A program made the translations under genes and the position numbers. Of a DNA stretch of 12,953 bases, positions 1 through 6,507 are shown one piece after another. Source of the stretch: CAZNYN01 sp964577295 (GTDB taxonomy: Bacteria; Synergistota; Synergistia; Synergistales; Synergistaceae); contig CAZNYN010000053.1 of the NCBI GenBank assembly GCA_964577295.1, positions 1 through 12,953 on the forward strand. The letters are read 5' to 3'. How positions within the stretch are numbered: position 1 is the first letter of the stretch; every line of letters starts with the position of its first letter. The notes under the pieces were generated by a model that was not told where the DNA came from, did not search any database, and saw only the letters and a list, made by a program, of their open reading frames with translations.

Positions 1-257
1 AAGATGGTGAGAAACTGCAACAGCTGTATCATTTTATACCTTTTGCGCAGCAGCAATATCTGAATGGCTATGAGGAATACATTTACTATTCTTGTAGCCT
101 GTCCCAGCTCTATTCCCCATATTGTCTCAAGTGCGTAAGGAACGGAGCTTGCCGGAGATATGCCGAGTCCTCCTGCCTTTGATACGTTTATGCCGACAGC
201 TATTAGCAGAAGCCCTGCCGCATAGCAGGCAAGTTTTTTTAAATTTGAAGAGTTCAT
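1..257 (-). CDS. YczE/YyaS/YitT-family integral membrane protein, N-terminal part (cut by window edge)
   Basis: The minus strand reads 85 codons from an ATG at 257 and runs open off the left edge, so only the N-terminus is present. The protein begins MNSSNLKKLACYAAGLLLIA. A first hydrophobic segment lies at about residues 8-24, followed by the polar stretch SKAGGLGISPASSVPYAL (26-43) and a second hydrophobic segment at about 54-70, ending in basic RKRYK. The 'GLGISPxSSVPY' and 'LGQ' pattern after the first helix is what I know from YczE/YyaS/YitT-type membrane proteins, whose function is poorly defined. An in-frame GTG at 285-287 could add ten residues, and an in-frame stop lies just upstream of it. 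I prefer the ATG because it leads straight into the first helix, although its ribosome-binding site (AAGAG) is weak. The gene is divergent from the next one. Confidence 0.65.
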   Translation of the reverse strand, partial: MNSSNLKKLACYAAGLLLIAVGINVSKAGGLGISPASSVPYALETIWGIELGQATRIVNVFLIAIQILLLRKRYKMIQLLQFLTI

Positions 258-288
258 AAAGCTCTTGTTATCAATCAATAAAATCACA

Positions 289-326
289 CCGCTTTCTCAT
301 AATATCCGCCAAAAGTAGAAAAGCGG
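289..326. repeat. 7-bp inverted repeat in the leader of the minus-strand membrane-protein gene
   Basis: CCGCTTT (289-295) and AAAGCGG (320-326) are perfectly complementary around a 24-nt loop. A competing smaller stem, CCGC (307-310) with GCGG (323-326), shares the same right arm. In the minus-strand transcript this sits just upstream of the possible start codons at 287 and 257, so it could affect translation. It is short enough to be chance. Confidence 0.3.
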
Positions 327-374
327 CATATTGCTCAATAATACTACAAACCATACGATTGCGTACATAACGGA

Positions 375-404
375 TTGTATATTGAGCCGTTTATAGGTTA
401 AAAT
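375..404 (+). promoter_or_regulatory. Candidate sigma70-type promoter for the secreted-protein/amidohydrolase unit
   Basis: TTGTAT (375-380), an 18-nt spacer and TAAAAT (399-404) precede the start codon at 449 by about 45 nt. Both hexamers deviate from consensus, and the region is A+T-rich, so a chance match is possible. No other pair in the 258-448 gap looked better on this strand. Confidence 0.35.
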
Positions 405-448
405 AAACTTGGTTGAGTTTTTGCCAATATTGTATAGGAGGCAATTTT

Positions 449-1162
449 ATGAAAAAACTTATATTTCTTGCATCACTTTTTATCCTCACTGCGGTGCTTC
501 CTGCTTTCGCAAAGCCCGAAGTTGATGAATTTCGCAACAAGGATTATGACATATCGTCAATAAAAACAGTACTTGTAATGCCTGTTATGTTCGATGTAAA
601 GAAGCCGGAATCAGAGGCTTTCTTTGATGAAAAAGTATCTCAGAAGTGGAAAGACCTAACCTCTCCCGCAACGAACAAAAAATTCCCGTTTCTCCAGAAG
701 AGCCCCGAGGATGTAGTGGAGAGAGATAACTACGTCAAAGGCACGGCAAGCGCCGACAAGCAGAGCCCGACAAAGACAGCCGAAAAGGCTCTGTCTCTTG
801 CCTCCGACTATGTGAGCGCAGTGCTGACGGCCACAGTGACAAAGTGCGAGATACAGGTAATAAGGCATCCCGAGGAGATAACATGGGAGACTCGCTACAG
901 GACTCAGAATGTATGGATAGACGGCAGATTGGAAGAGATTTCCATTCCTTACCAGTATAGGAATGTAAAACCGGCGTGGAACGAGGAAGTTTCTGTCGCG
1001 ACAGTCAAATTGGAGATGCGCGATGCCAAGAACGGTACTCTCGTCTACGGCTCTTCTGTCTATGCGGCTACCGGGAACTCTCTCTTTGTAACACGTCCCT
1101 CACTGACGACCCATGTCTGCAATGTGCTTGAAAATGCGGCAAAGAGGCTTCCTTCCAAATAG
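449..1162 (+). CDS. Secreted protein of unknown function (possible TolB-N/FlgO/GNA1162-like fold)
   Basis: I choose the ATG at 449 because AGGAGG (436-441) lies 7 nt before it and the protein then starts with a textbook Sec signal: MKK, a hydrophobic core (residues 4-18) and a likely cleavage after AFA at 21. An upstream in-frame ATG at 413 would bury this signal behind twelve extra residues. The mature part is about 216 residues with no lipobox and no transmembrane helix. The segment IKTVLVMPVMFD (39-49) followed late by VATVKLEMRDAKNGTLVYG (183-201) resembles the beta-strand pattern of envelope proteins such as FlgO, CsgG or GNA1162 (a strand reading 'V.VMP', then 'L.D..NG.LVY'). This is a fold-level inference only. 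Two cysteines (133 and 224) could form a disulfide. I do not recognise a specific family. The 4-nt gap to the next gene indicates co-transcription. Confidence 0.8.
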   Translation: MKKLIFLASLFILTAVLPAFAKPEVDEFRNKDYDISSIKTVLVMPVMFDVKKPESEAFFDEKVSQKWKDLTSPATNKKFPFLQKSPEDVVERDNYVKGTASADKQSPTKTAEKALSLASDYVSAVLTATVTKCEIQVIRHPEEITWETRYRTQNVWIDGRLEEISIPYQYRNVKPAWNEEVSVATVKLEMRDAKNGTLVYGSSVYAATGNSLFVTRPSLTTHVCNVLENAAKRLPSK

Positions 1163-1166
1163 AAAA

Positions 1167-2006
1167 ATGAAAATTATAGATTCCCACGTTCACATATATC
1201 CTCCCGAACTTGAGAGAGATATGGAGAAGATAGGCGAGAGCGAAGAGTGGTTTCGGATACTGACCCATTCGAAGGTTAATAAGTGGGGAACGGCGGAGCA
1301 GCTCATAGCCTCTATGGACGAGAACGGAATTGAAAGTTCTCTTGTCACGAGCTTTGCATTTTATGACCAAGGACTCTGCCGCATGGTCAATGATTATGTG
1401 CTGGATGCGGCGAAAAGATATCCAGGGCGCATCCTGCCTATGGCTGTAGTCTCGCCGTGTGCGGCGGGTGCGGCGCAGGAGGCGGAGCGGTGCGCGTCTT
1501 TGGGCGCTGTTGGAGTCGGAGAGCTCTTCCCTGACGGGCAGAACTTGGACATTGCCGACAGAAGTCAGACTTGGCGTCTGGTATCTGTTTGTGACGAGTG
1601 CGGAATGTTTATTATGTTTCACACAGCGGAGCAGGCGGGACACCAATACCCGGGCAAAGGACGCTTCGGAGCGGAGAAAGCTGCATCTTTCTGTCTTAAC
1701 CACCCGGAGGCAAAAGTTGTATTCGCACACTTCGGAGGAGGGCTATGGGCATTTGAAGCAATGCCGGAAATGAAGCTGGCACTCTCAAACGCCTTCTATG
1801 ACACGGCGGCAATGCCGTGGCTCTATTCCCATGAAGTCCTGGACGCTATATTTGCGATAGGAGCGGGGCACAAGCTGCTGTACGGCTCTGACAGCCCTAT
1901 ACTCAAATATCCGAGATATGAAAAAATCTTATCCAAAACCAAACTTACAGACGAAGAAAAAGAACTTTTCCTGTACAAAAACGCCGAAAGGCTTCTGCAA
2001 AGATAA
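1167..2006 (+). CDS. Metal-dependent amidohydrolase, amidohydrolase-2 (ACMSD-like TIM barrel) family
   Basis: The 279-residue protein carries the metal-site pattern of amidohydrolase family 2. It shows HxH in DSHVHIYP (H7, H9) on strand 1, H152 in FHTAEQAG, H188 in FAHFGGG, and D242 in YGSDSPIL near the C-terminal end of the barrel. Family members hydrolyse or decarboxylate small carboxylates or amides using one divalent metal ion. The substrate cannot be read from the sequence. It has no signal peptide, so it is cytosolic. I take the ATG at 1167, 4 nt after the upstream stop, because it places HxH at residues 7-9 as usual. The in-frame start at 1113 lies inside the upstream gene. No strong Shine-Dalgarno precedes 1167 (GAGG lies about 19 nt away), so translation is probably coupled to the upstream gene. 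Its length is normal for the family. Confidence 0.87.
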   Translation: MKIIDSHVHIYPPELERDMEKIGESEEWFRILTHSKVNKWGTAEQLIASMDENGIESSLVTSFAFYDQGLCRMVNDYVLDAAKRYPGRILPMAVVSPCAAGAAQEAERCASLGAVGVGELFPDGQNLDIADRSQTWRLVSVCDECGMFIMFHTAEQAGHQYPGKGRFGAEKAASFCLNHPEAKVVFAHFGGGLWAFEAMPEMKLALSNAFYDTAAMPWLYSHEVLDAIFAIGAGHKLLYGSDSPILKYPRYEKILSKTKLTDEEKELFLYKNAERLLQR

Positions 2007-2025
2007 AAAGAGCGGCGCAGGATAT

Positions 2026-2059
2026 AAAAAAGACGGAGCTTATGCGCCCCGTCTTTTTT
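2026..2059. terminator. Bidirectional Rho-independent terminator shared by convergent genes
   Basis: An 11-bp perfect stem pairs AAAAAAGACGG (2026-2036) with CCGTCTTTTTT (2049-2059) around a 12-nt loop. The G+C core is short, but the A/T runs on both sides make it function-like in either direction. It lies 20 nt after the amidohydrolase stop and 18 nt beyond the hisD stop on the other strand, so it can end both transcripts. Confidence 0.8.
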
Positions 2060-2077
2060 TATTTTATCCCGAAGAAA

Positions 2078-3343
2078 TTACAGCTTCATTCTTATTAGAG
2101 CCGCATTTTCGTGAGCGGCCAGCCCTTCGCTGCGCGCCATTGCTGCGGCTGACGGAGCTAGGTTCAAAACTCCCTCTTTTGTAATTTTCTGATATGTGCA
2201 GACCTTTAAGAATGTCATTACCGAGACTCCGCCGGTGTATCGTGCCGCCTTCATTGTCGGAAGAGTGTGGTTTGTCCCGGCAGAGTAGTCTCCGAAAACT
2301 TCCGCCGAGCACTCTCCTATGAAAAGAGAGCCGAAATTGCGGAGCTTGGGCACAAGGCAGTCCGGATCTGTTGTATTTATTTCAAGGTGTTCGGGAGCTG
2401 CTTCGTTTGCTATTTCCGCCGCTTCGTCGAGAGAGTCTGCTATTATTATCCTTCCGTTATTCTGCCATGATACGGATGCAGTATCTCTTGTTTCGAGGGC
2501 TTCAATCTGAAATTGAATCTCTCTCTCCGTCTCTGCGGCGATTCGCTCCGATGTAGTGACCAGAATACCAGCCGCATCCGCGTCATGTTCGGACTGAGCA
2601 AGAATGTCCGCAGCTATTATCTTAGGATTCGCGCTTTCGTCCGCGATTATAAGCACTTCACTCGGCCCTGCTATGAAGTCTATGCCAACCTGTCCATAAA
2701 CCTGTCTTTTTGCCTCTGTGACATATTTATTTCCCGGGCCGACTATCATCGAAACAGGCTTTATGCTCTCCGTGCCGTAAGCGAAGGCGGCTATGGCCTG
2801 AGCTCCGCCTATGCAGTAGACTTCGTTTGCTCCCGCCGTTTTAAGAGCGGCCAGAGTCGCAGGGTGAGGCAAGGTGCTTCCCTTCATGGGAGGGACTGCT
2901 GCGCAGACTCTCGGCACACCCGCGGCCGCTGCCGGTATCGCAAGCATGAGGGCAGTTGAAAAAAGCGGATGGTTGCCGCCGGGAATGTAACAACAGCAGG
3001 AGTCGACAGGGATTATTCTGTGTCCGAGAAAGACTCCGGGAGCAGTTTCTCGTGCTTCAACCGGCGTTAGGCTTTCCTTTTGAAGCTCGGCAAAATGTCT
3101 TATGTTGTCCGCTGCGTACTCGATCGCGCTGCGAAGTTCATCGGAAATGCTCTCATAAGCTTTGTCTATCTCTTCCTGAGGAACTCTGAAAGAGGCAAGA
3201 GGCGCGCTTCCGAATTTTTCCGAATACATGGACAGAGCTTTGTCTCCGTCCTCCCTCACATCGGAAATAATCTTCTTTACAGATTCAAAAACGGCGGAGT
3301 CCCCGCCGTTCAGAGCAGTTTTGCATTTTTTATATTCTTTCAT
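2078..3343 (-). CDS. hisD: Histidinol dehydrogenase (HisD) family protein
   Basis: The family enzyme oxidises L-histidinol to L-histidine in two NAD-dependent steps, with zinc. The 421-residue length is normal (about 430). The zinc and substrate ligands line up with E. coli HisD: Q250 and H253 in LAQSEHDAD, the catalytic pair E318-H319 in APEHLE, D352 and H359 in GDYSAGTNHT, and E406 and H411 near the C-terminus. The conserved IAGPSEVLIIAD (S228) and GPGNKYVTEAKRQV are present. GAGGTG (3349-3354 on this strand) gives a good ribosome-binding site for the ATG at 3343. No other his gene lies nearby. Stand-alone HisD-like proteins can act on other alcohols (for example HpsN on sulfopropanediol), so the substrate is less certain than the family. 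The CCC run at residues 116-118, before the YIPGG motif, is unusual. Confidence 0.82.
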   Translation of the reverse strand: MKEYKKCKTALNGGDSAVFESVKKIISDVREDGDKALSMYSEKFGSAPLASFRVPQEEIDKAYESISDELRSAIEYAADNIRHFAELQKESLTPVEARETAPGVFLGHRIIPVDSCCCYIPGGNHPLFSTALMLAIPAAAAGVPRVCAAVPPMKGSTLPHPATLAALKTAGANEVYCIGGAQAIAAFAYGTESIKPVSMIVGPGNKYVTEAKRQVYGQVGIDFIAGPSEVLIIADESANPKIIAADILAQSEHDADAAGILVTTSERIAAETEREIQFQIEALETRDTASVSWQNNGRIIIADSLDEAAEIANEAAPEHLEINTTDPDCLVPKLRNFGSLFIGECSAEVFGDYSAGTNHTLPTMKAARYTGGVSVMTFLKVCTYQKITKEGVLNLAPSAAAMARSEGLAAHENAALIRMKL

Positions 3344-3380
3344 AAATTCACCTCATATCACGCTGTTAATTCATCACAGT

Positions 3381-3409
3381 AAAATAGCATTATAATTTAA
3401 TGTTGTCAA
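3381..3409 (-). promoter_or_regulatory. Sigma70-type promoter of the hisD-family gene
   Basis: On the minus strand a perfect TTGACA (3404-3409) is followed after exactly 17 nt by TATTTT (3381-3386). Transcription would start near 3374, giving a leader of about 30 nt before the ATG at 3343. This is the best-matching promoter in the window and supports independent transcription of this gene. Confidence 0.7.
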
Positions 3410-3555
3410 TAATGACGGTGCGGGCCGGGCATCTCGGCGATAATGTGCGCTTCGGATTTTCTTTAGTGCCTGTGGCTTCATATTCGCAGCGGCAACTAAA
3501 TAAATATTCAAAAATTGTTTGCTGTTATTGCGATAAATTAAATTTTTTATTTTAC
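3410..3555. other. Non-coding A+T-rich spacer between the hisD promoter and the structured RNA promoter
   Basis: I see no convincing gene here. A minus-strand open frame crosses it, but it has no ribosome-binding site, has no recognisable protein features and overlaps the hisD promoter. The stretch from about 3500 to 3555 is very A/T-rich and sits directly upstream of the candidate promoter at 3556, where it could act as an UP element. Confidence 0.4.
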
Positions 3556-3585
3556 GTGACAAAAGCCGTCCGCATGTGGTAATAT
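3556..3585 (+). promoter_or_regulatory. Candidate extended -10 promoter for the structured RNA/pst leader
   Basis: GTGACA (3556-3561), an 18-nt spacer and TAATAT (3580-3585) with an upstream TGG (3577-3579) form an extended -10 promoter. The predicted start near 3592 falls directly before the first hairpin of the folded region, which argues that this promoter makes that RNA. Confidence 0.55.
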
Positions 3586-3761
3586 CTAAAACTGTGCGGA
3601 GGTGTTGTCGAACCTCTGTAAATTTTTCGGAAGGCGGTGGCAAACGGTGAAATACACATGATGCGTTATTAATAAAATAATGCACGGGATGCATTGCCGG
3701 TTTGCCGTAGAGTCGAAAACAGCTCACTGCTGTTTTGTACCGTCTGCCGAAAAGGTCAATA

Positions 3762-3798
3762 TATAACTTTCTCGTAAACTCCTTTAGGGTATAACTTT
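3762..3798 (+). repeat. Direct repeat TATAACTTT upstream of pstS
   Basis: TATAACTTT occurs at 3762-3770 and again at 3790-3798, 28 nt apart, in the linker between the folded RNA and its terminator. It might be an operator pair or part of the switching region. The spacing does not match the 11-bp spacing typical of PhoB/PhoP boxes. In A+T-rich DNA a 9-nt repeat could be chance. Confidence 0.3.
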
Positions 3799-3817
3799 AC
3801 GGCTTCTCCAATCTCCC

Positions 3818-3848
3818 ACCGAACGCCATGAGGCTCTTCGGTCTTTTT
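3818..3848 (+). terminator. Rho-independent terminator between the structured RNA and pstS
   Basis: ACCGAA (3818-3823) pairs with TTCGGT (3837-3842), and an inner GCC (3825-3827) pairs with GGC (3832-3834) around an ATGA loop. The stem is followed at once by CTTTTT (3843-3848). It lies 75 nt before the pstS start, so it either ends a separate small RNA or acts as an attenuator of the pst operon. Its 5' arm repeats the CCGAA found in the closing stem of the upstream fold, which allows alternative pairing. Confidence 0.6.
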
Positions 3849-3923
3849 GCGTGCGTATTCACTTCAGACACCGCATCTATTTTTGTGCGCAATTATCACA
3901 ACAATAAAAGGAGAGTTTTTTTA

Positions 3924-4751
3924 ATGAAGAAGTTTGTACTGTCACTGGTTTTTGTTCTCGTAATCGCGGCTGCTGCGTTCGCCGCACCTCTCGACTCTTT
4001 TAAGGGTCAGAAAGGCAATCTCGATATTGCAGGCGGAACAGCTCATATCCCCGTTATGAAAGAGGCTGCAAAGCGCATTATGTCCGTTAATTCCGATATC
4101 CGCATCACAGTTGCGGGCGGAGGTTCCGGCGTAGGAGTAAAGCAGGTCGGAGAAGGCCTTGTCGCGATAGGCAACACGGGACGCGCTTTGAAGAAGGATG
4201 AAATTTCAAAATACGGATTGGTTTCATTTCCTTTCGCCATTGACGGAGTAGCCGTTGTGCTCAACCCCGGAAACAAGATTAAAGAGCTTACAAGCAAGCA
4301 GGTAGCTGACATCTATGCGGGCAAAATCACAGACTGGAAAGAGGTAGGCGGTGAAGCCGGAGCTATAAATGTCTACGGACGCGAAGACGGAAGCGGTACA
4401 AGAGAAGTGTTCACGGATAAGGTTCTGGCAAAAGGTCCTGTGGCTGCATCCGCAAACGTCGTAAGCTCAAACGGAGCAATGAAGACAGCAGTCTCCAAAG
4501 ACAAGCGCGCAATAGGCTATGTCGGAATAGGACACCTTGACAGTTCCATCAAAGCGCCGCTTCTTGACGGAATGACTGCAACTCAGGAGCATGCCGCAAA
4601 AGGCACATATAAAGTCGTCCGCGACCTCTATATGAACACAAAGGGAGCTCCCGAAGGGCTTACAAAGCTATTTATCGACTATATTTTCTCGCCCGAAGGC
4701 GCAGAAATTATAAAGGAGAGCGGCTACATTCCTCTCCCCGCAAAAAAGTAG
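3924..4751 (+). CDS. pstS: Phosphate ABC transporter substrate-binding protein PstS
   Basis: This is the periplasmic phosphate receptor of the Pst importer. I start at ATG 3924, preceded by AAGGAGA (3908-3914) and opening a Sec signal (MKKFVLSLVFVLVIAAAAFA, cleavage near residue 20). An in-frame ATG at 3828 lies inside the terminator hairpin and is rejected. The 275-residue protein is the compact PstS type. Phosphate-site motifs are visible: GGGSGVG (65-71), D108 in FAIDGVAVV, and EDGSGTRE (154-161), plus KITDWKEVGG (134-143) typical of the family. There is no lipobox cysteine, so the protein is soluble in a periplasm. It is the first gene of pstSCAB, with 44 nt to pstC. A structured leader and terminator precede it, and no clear Pho box was seen. 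Confidence 0.93.
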   Translation: MKKFVLSLVFVLVIAAAAFAAPLDSFKGQKGNLDIAGGTAHIPVMKEAAKRIMSVNSDIRITVAGGGSGVGVKQVGEGLVAIGNTGRALKKDEISKYGLVSFPFAIDGVAVVLNPGNKIKELTSKQVADIYAGKITDWKEVGGEAGAINVYGREDGSGTREVFTDKVLAKGPVAASANVVSSNGAMKTAVSKDKRAIGYVGIGHLDSSIKAPLLDGMTATQEHAAKGTYKVVRDLYMNTKGAPEGLTKLFIDYIFSPEGAEIIKESGYIPLPAKK

Positions 4752-4795
4752 TCTTTCTGTCCCAACAGGAAGTTTTTTAAGGGAGAAGGCATATT

Positions 4796-5635
4796 GTGAT
4801 AAAATCCGACAACACACCTATGTGGCTTAAGATCTGCGCCTTGTACACCGGCGCTCTGATGTCGTCTGTCTTTGTCTTTATCATAGTATGCGCCGTAGGC
4901 GGCTGGCTTAAGAGCGGCCCTTCTCTCTTCGGTTCGATATGGAATCCCGAAATGGGAGAGTTCGGCATAGCCCCAATGATATGGGCTACTGTGCTGCTCT
5001 CTTCTTCCTCTCTTGTACTAGGCTGGTTCTTGGCTTTAGGTTCTGTCTGTTTCATGCACGGAATGGGGCCACGCCCAGCGGCGGCATTGCTGCGGGCTGT
5101 GCTGCGCTTTATGACTGGAGTTCCCACCGTTGTCTACGGCTTTGCCTCGGTCTTTCTGCTTGTGCCTCTCATCCGCGACGGCATGGGCGGTTCGGGCTTC
5201 TGCTGGCTCTCCGCCTCTTTGATACTGAGCCTTCTTATAATGCCTTCGATAGTATTGGCAATGGACAGCGCGGTAGGTTCAATAGAGAAGGAGACTTCTT
5301 TGACCTCCGCCTCCTTGGGGCTTACTCCGTCTCAGAACCTTGTATATGTGATACTTCCTGCTTCAAAGCAGTGGCTTTGGTCGTCTGCCGCACTGGGCTT
5401 CGGTCGCGCCGCTGGAGATACTTTGATACCGACTATGCTTGCCGGCAACGCGGTGCACTATGCAATGTCGCCGCTTGATGCCATGAGGACTCTGACAGCT
5501 CACATCGGACTTGTTCTTTCGTCCGATGTGGGCGGTACGGCTTACCTTTCGCTCTTTGTCGCGGGCGGAATACTTCTTGCCGTAAGCGTGGCTGTCAATG
5601 TGCTCTTTTATGTTATGAGGTCTGATTTACGATGA
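4796..5635 (+). CDS. pstC: Phosphate ABC transporter permease PstC
   Basis: This is one of the two inner-membrane channel subunits of the Pst importer. The start is GTG at 4796, chosen because GGGAGAAGG (4781-4789) lies 6 nt before it. The protein (279 residues) has about six hydrophobic segments (near 14-36, 59-87, 106-125, 136-156, 196-216 and 248-274). It carries the GVPTVVYG motif (108-115) common to PstC/PstA and a cytoplasmic EAA-type loop (about 170-190, SLGLTPSQNLVYVILPAS) that contacts the ATPase, followed by GFGRAAGDT (201-209). Its stop overlaps the pstA start by 4 nt (ATGA), indicating translational coupling. Confidence 0.92.
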   Translation: MIKSDNTPMWLKICALYTGALMSSVFVFIIVCAVGGWLKSGPSLFGSIWNPEMGEFGIAPMIWATVLLSSSSLVLGWFLALGSVCFMHGMGPRPAAALLRAVLRFMTGVPTVVYGFASVFLLVPLIRDGMGGSGFCWLSASLILSLLIMPSIVLAMDSAVGSIEKETSLTSASLGLTPSQNLVYVILPASKQWLWSSAALGFGRAAGDTLIPTMLAGNAVHYAMSPLDAMRTLTAHIGLVLSSDVGGTAYLSLFVAGGILLAVSVAVNVLFYVMRSDLR

Positions 5636-6507
5636 AAAAAGAATTTTTATTCAGAGCCGGCGCCGCAGTATCGGCTTTAATAGTTATAGGGACTTTTTCA
5701 GCCCTTATAGGCTTTCTGCTTTATCACGGTGCCGCAGTATTAAATCTCAAATTGTTTTTCGGAGACACCTACTGGTTTGATGCCGTAGTCCTTATGAAAC
5801 CTGTGTGGGACGGTATATGGCCCGCTTTCGCCGGGACTTTTTACCTGCTTTTTCTCACTATGGCAATGGCTCTTGTTCCTGGAATAGGCTGCGGAATATA
5901 CCTTGCCCGCTTTGCAAAGGGAAGGACAAAGATTCTTCTCTCCGCCTCGGTAGACCTGTTGGCGGGAGTTCCTTCCATTGTCATGGGACTTTTCGGCTTT
6001 GTTTTGATTCTTCTTCTCAGGAATACAATAGCTCCCAATGCCACGACATGTGTGGCTCTGGCGGCTTTCTGTCTTGCCCTTCTCGTTCTGCCCTCGCTCG
6101 TAGTGACGTCGCGCTCGTCGCTTGAGAGTCTTCCTCCTTCTATAGAGCAGACGGGAAGGGCCTTAGGTTTTTCGGAACAGCAGCTCTTAAGACATCTTCT
6201 CATTCCCGCCGCCGGTCAGGGTATTTTGGGCGGAGTTATGCTCGCCATGGGCAGGGCGGCGGAAGATACGGCAGTCATCATGCTTACGGGAGTCGTAGTA
6301 AATTCGGGGCTTCCCGCAGGTCTGACTGCTAAGTTTGAGGCTCTTCCTTTTCTCATATATTACACAGCCGCTCAATATGTCGACGAAGCGGAGCTGCTGC
6401 GCGGGTTCGGAGCTGCCCTCGTACTTTTGATACTCTCATCTTCTCTGCTGGGCTGTGCCTGGCTTCTGCAAAGGCGCATGGAGAAGAAATGGAAAGGTGT
6501 TATGTAA
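5632..6507 (+). CDS. pstA: Phosphate ABC transporter permease PstA
   Basis: The second membrane subunit of the phosphate channel (291 residues). It shows about six hydrophobic segments, AGVPSIVMGLFGF (111-123), which is the counterpart of the PstC motif, an EAA-type loop TGRALGFSEQQLLRHLLIPA (174-193), and MGRAAEDTA (206-214), close to the family's GRAxGDTA. The ATG at 5632 sits within the pstC stop in an ATGA overlap. Its own stop (TAA, 6505-6507) overlaps the first base of the pstB start. Confidence 0.92.
   Translation: MKKEFLFRAGAAVSALIVIGTFSALIGFLLYHGAAVLNLKLFFGDTYWFDAVVLMKPVWDGIWPAFAGTFYLLFLTMAMALVPGIGCGIYLARFAKGRTKILLSASVDLLAGVPSIVMGLFGFVLILLLRNTIAPNATTCVALAAFCLALLVLPSLVVTSRSSLESLPPSIEQTGRALGFSEQQLLRHLLIPAAGQGILGGVMLAMGRAAEDTAVIMLTGVVVNSGLPAGLTAKFEALPFLIYYTAAQYVDEAELLRGFGAALVLLILSSSLLGCAWLLQRRMEKKWKGVM

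Larger units (their letters stand above)
3592..3848 (+). ncRNA. Structured RNA of unknown class: stand-alone small RNA or riboswitch-like pst leader
   Basis: Several stems can be read directly. A 5' hairpin pairs 3595-3603 with 3612-3620 (9 bp, two G.U). A long closing stem pairs 3624-3638 with 3739-3753 (14 of 15 positions pair, one A.G mismatch, one G.U). Inside it, GGCAAAC (3639-3645) pairs with GTTTGCC (3700-3706) and encloses a 9-bp hairpin (3662-3670 with 3676-3684). An 8-bp hairpin pairs AAAACAGC (3716-3723) with GCTGTTTT (3729-3736). Together these make a three-way junction. A promoter lies at the 5' edge and a terminator at 3818-3848. No open frame with a ribosome-binding site explains the region. 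I compared it from memory with cobalamin, c-di-GMP-I, SAM, TPP, FMN, tmRNA, RNase P and SRP RNA and found no convincing match. It ends about 75 nt before pstS, so it may control the phosphate importer or be an independent RNA. The exact ends are inferred. Confidence 0.5.

Noticed and set aside
1068..1730. Minus-strand open frame of 220 codons antisense to the amidohydrolase
   Set aside because: Arg/Ser/Leu-rich shadow of a gene with clear metal-site motifs; no start context.
2513..2959. Plus-strand open frame of 148 codons antisense to hisD
   Set aside because: It mirrors the codon structure of the well-supported hisD gene, has no ribosome-binding site and has no recognisable protein motif.
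3374..3727. Minus-strand open frame of 117 codons in the hisD-pstS gap
   Set aside because: No ribosome-binding site; it overlaps the hisD promoter and the folded RNA, and shows no protein-like motif.
3639..3740. c-di-GMP-I riboswitch, suggested by GGCAAACGGTGAAA
   Set aside because: The similarity is limited to that short stretch. The required downstream GACGCAAAGC-type segment and the tetraloop-receptor arrangement are not seen.
3598..3750. Cobalamin riboswitch, suggested by GGTGAAAT and a terminal TGCC
   Set aside because: No B12 box and no GCCACTG element could be found, and the stem layout differs.
3828..3923. N-terminal extension of PstS starting at 3828
   Set aside because: This ATG lies in the loop of the terminator hairpin and lacks a ribosome-binding site. 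The ATG at 3924 has one and starts a signal peptide.
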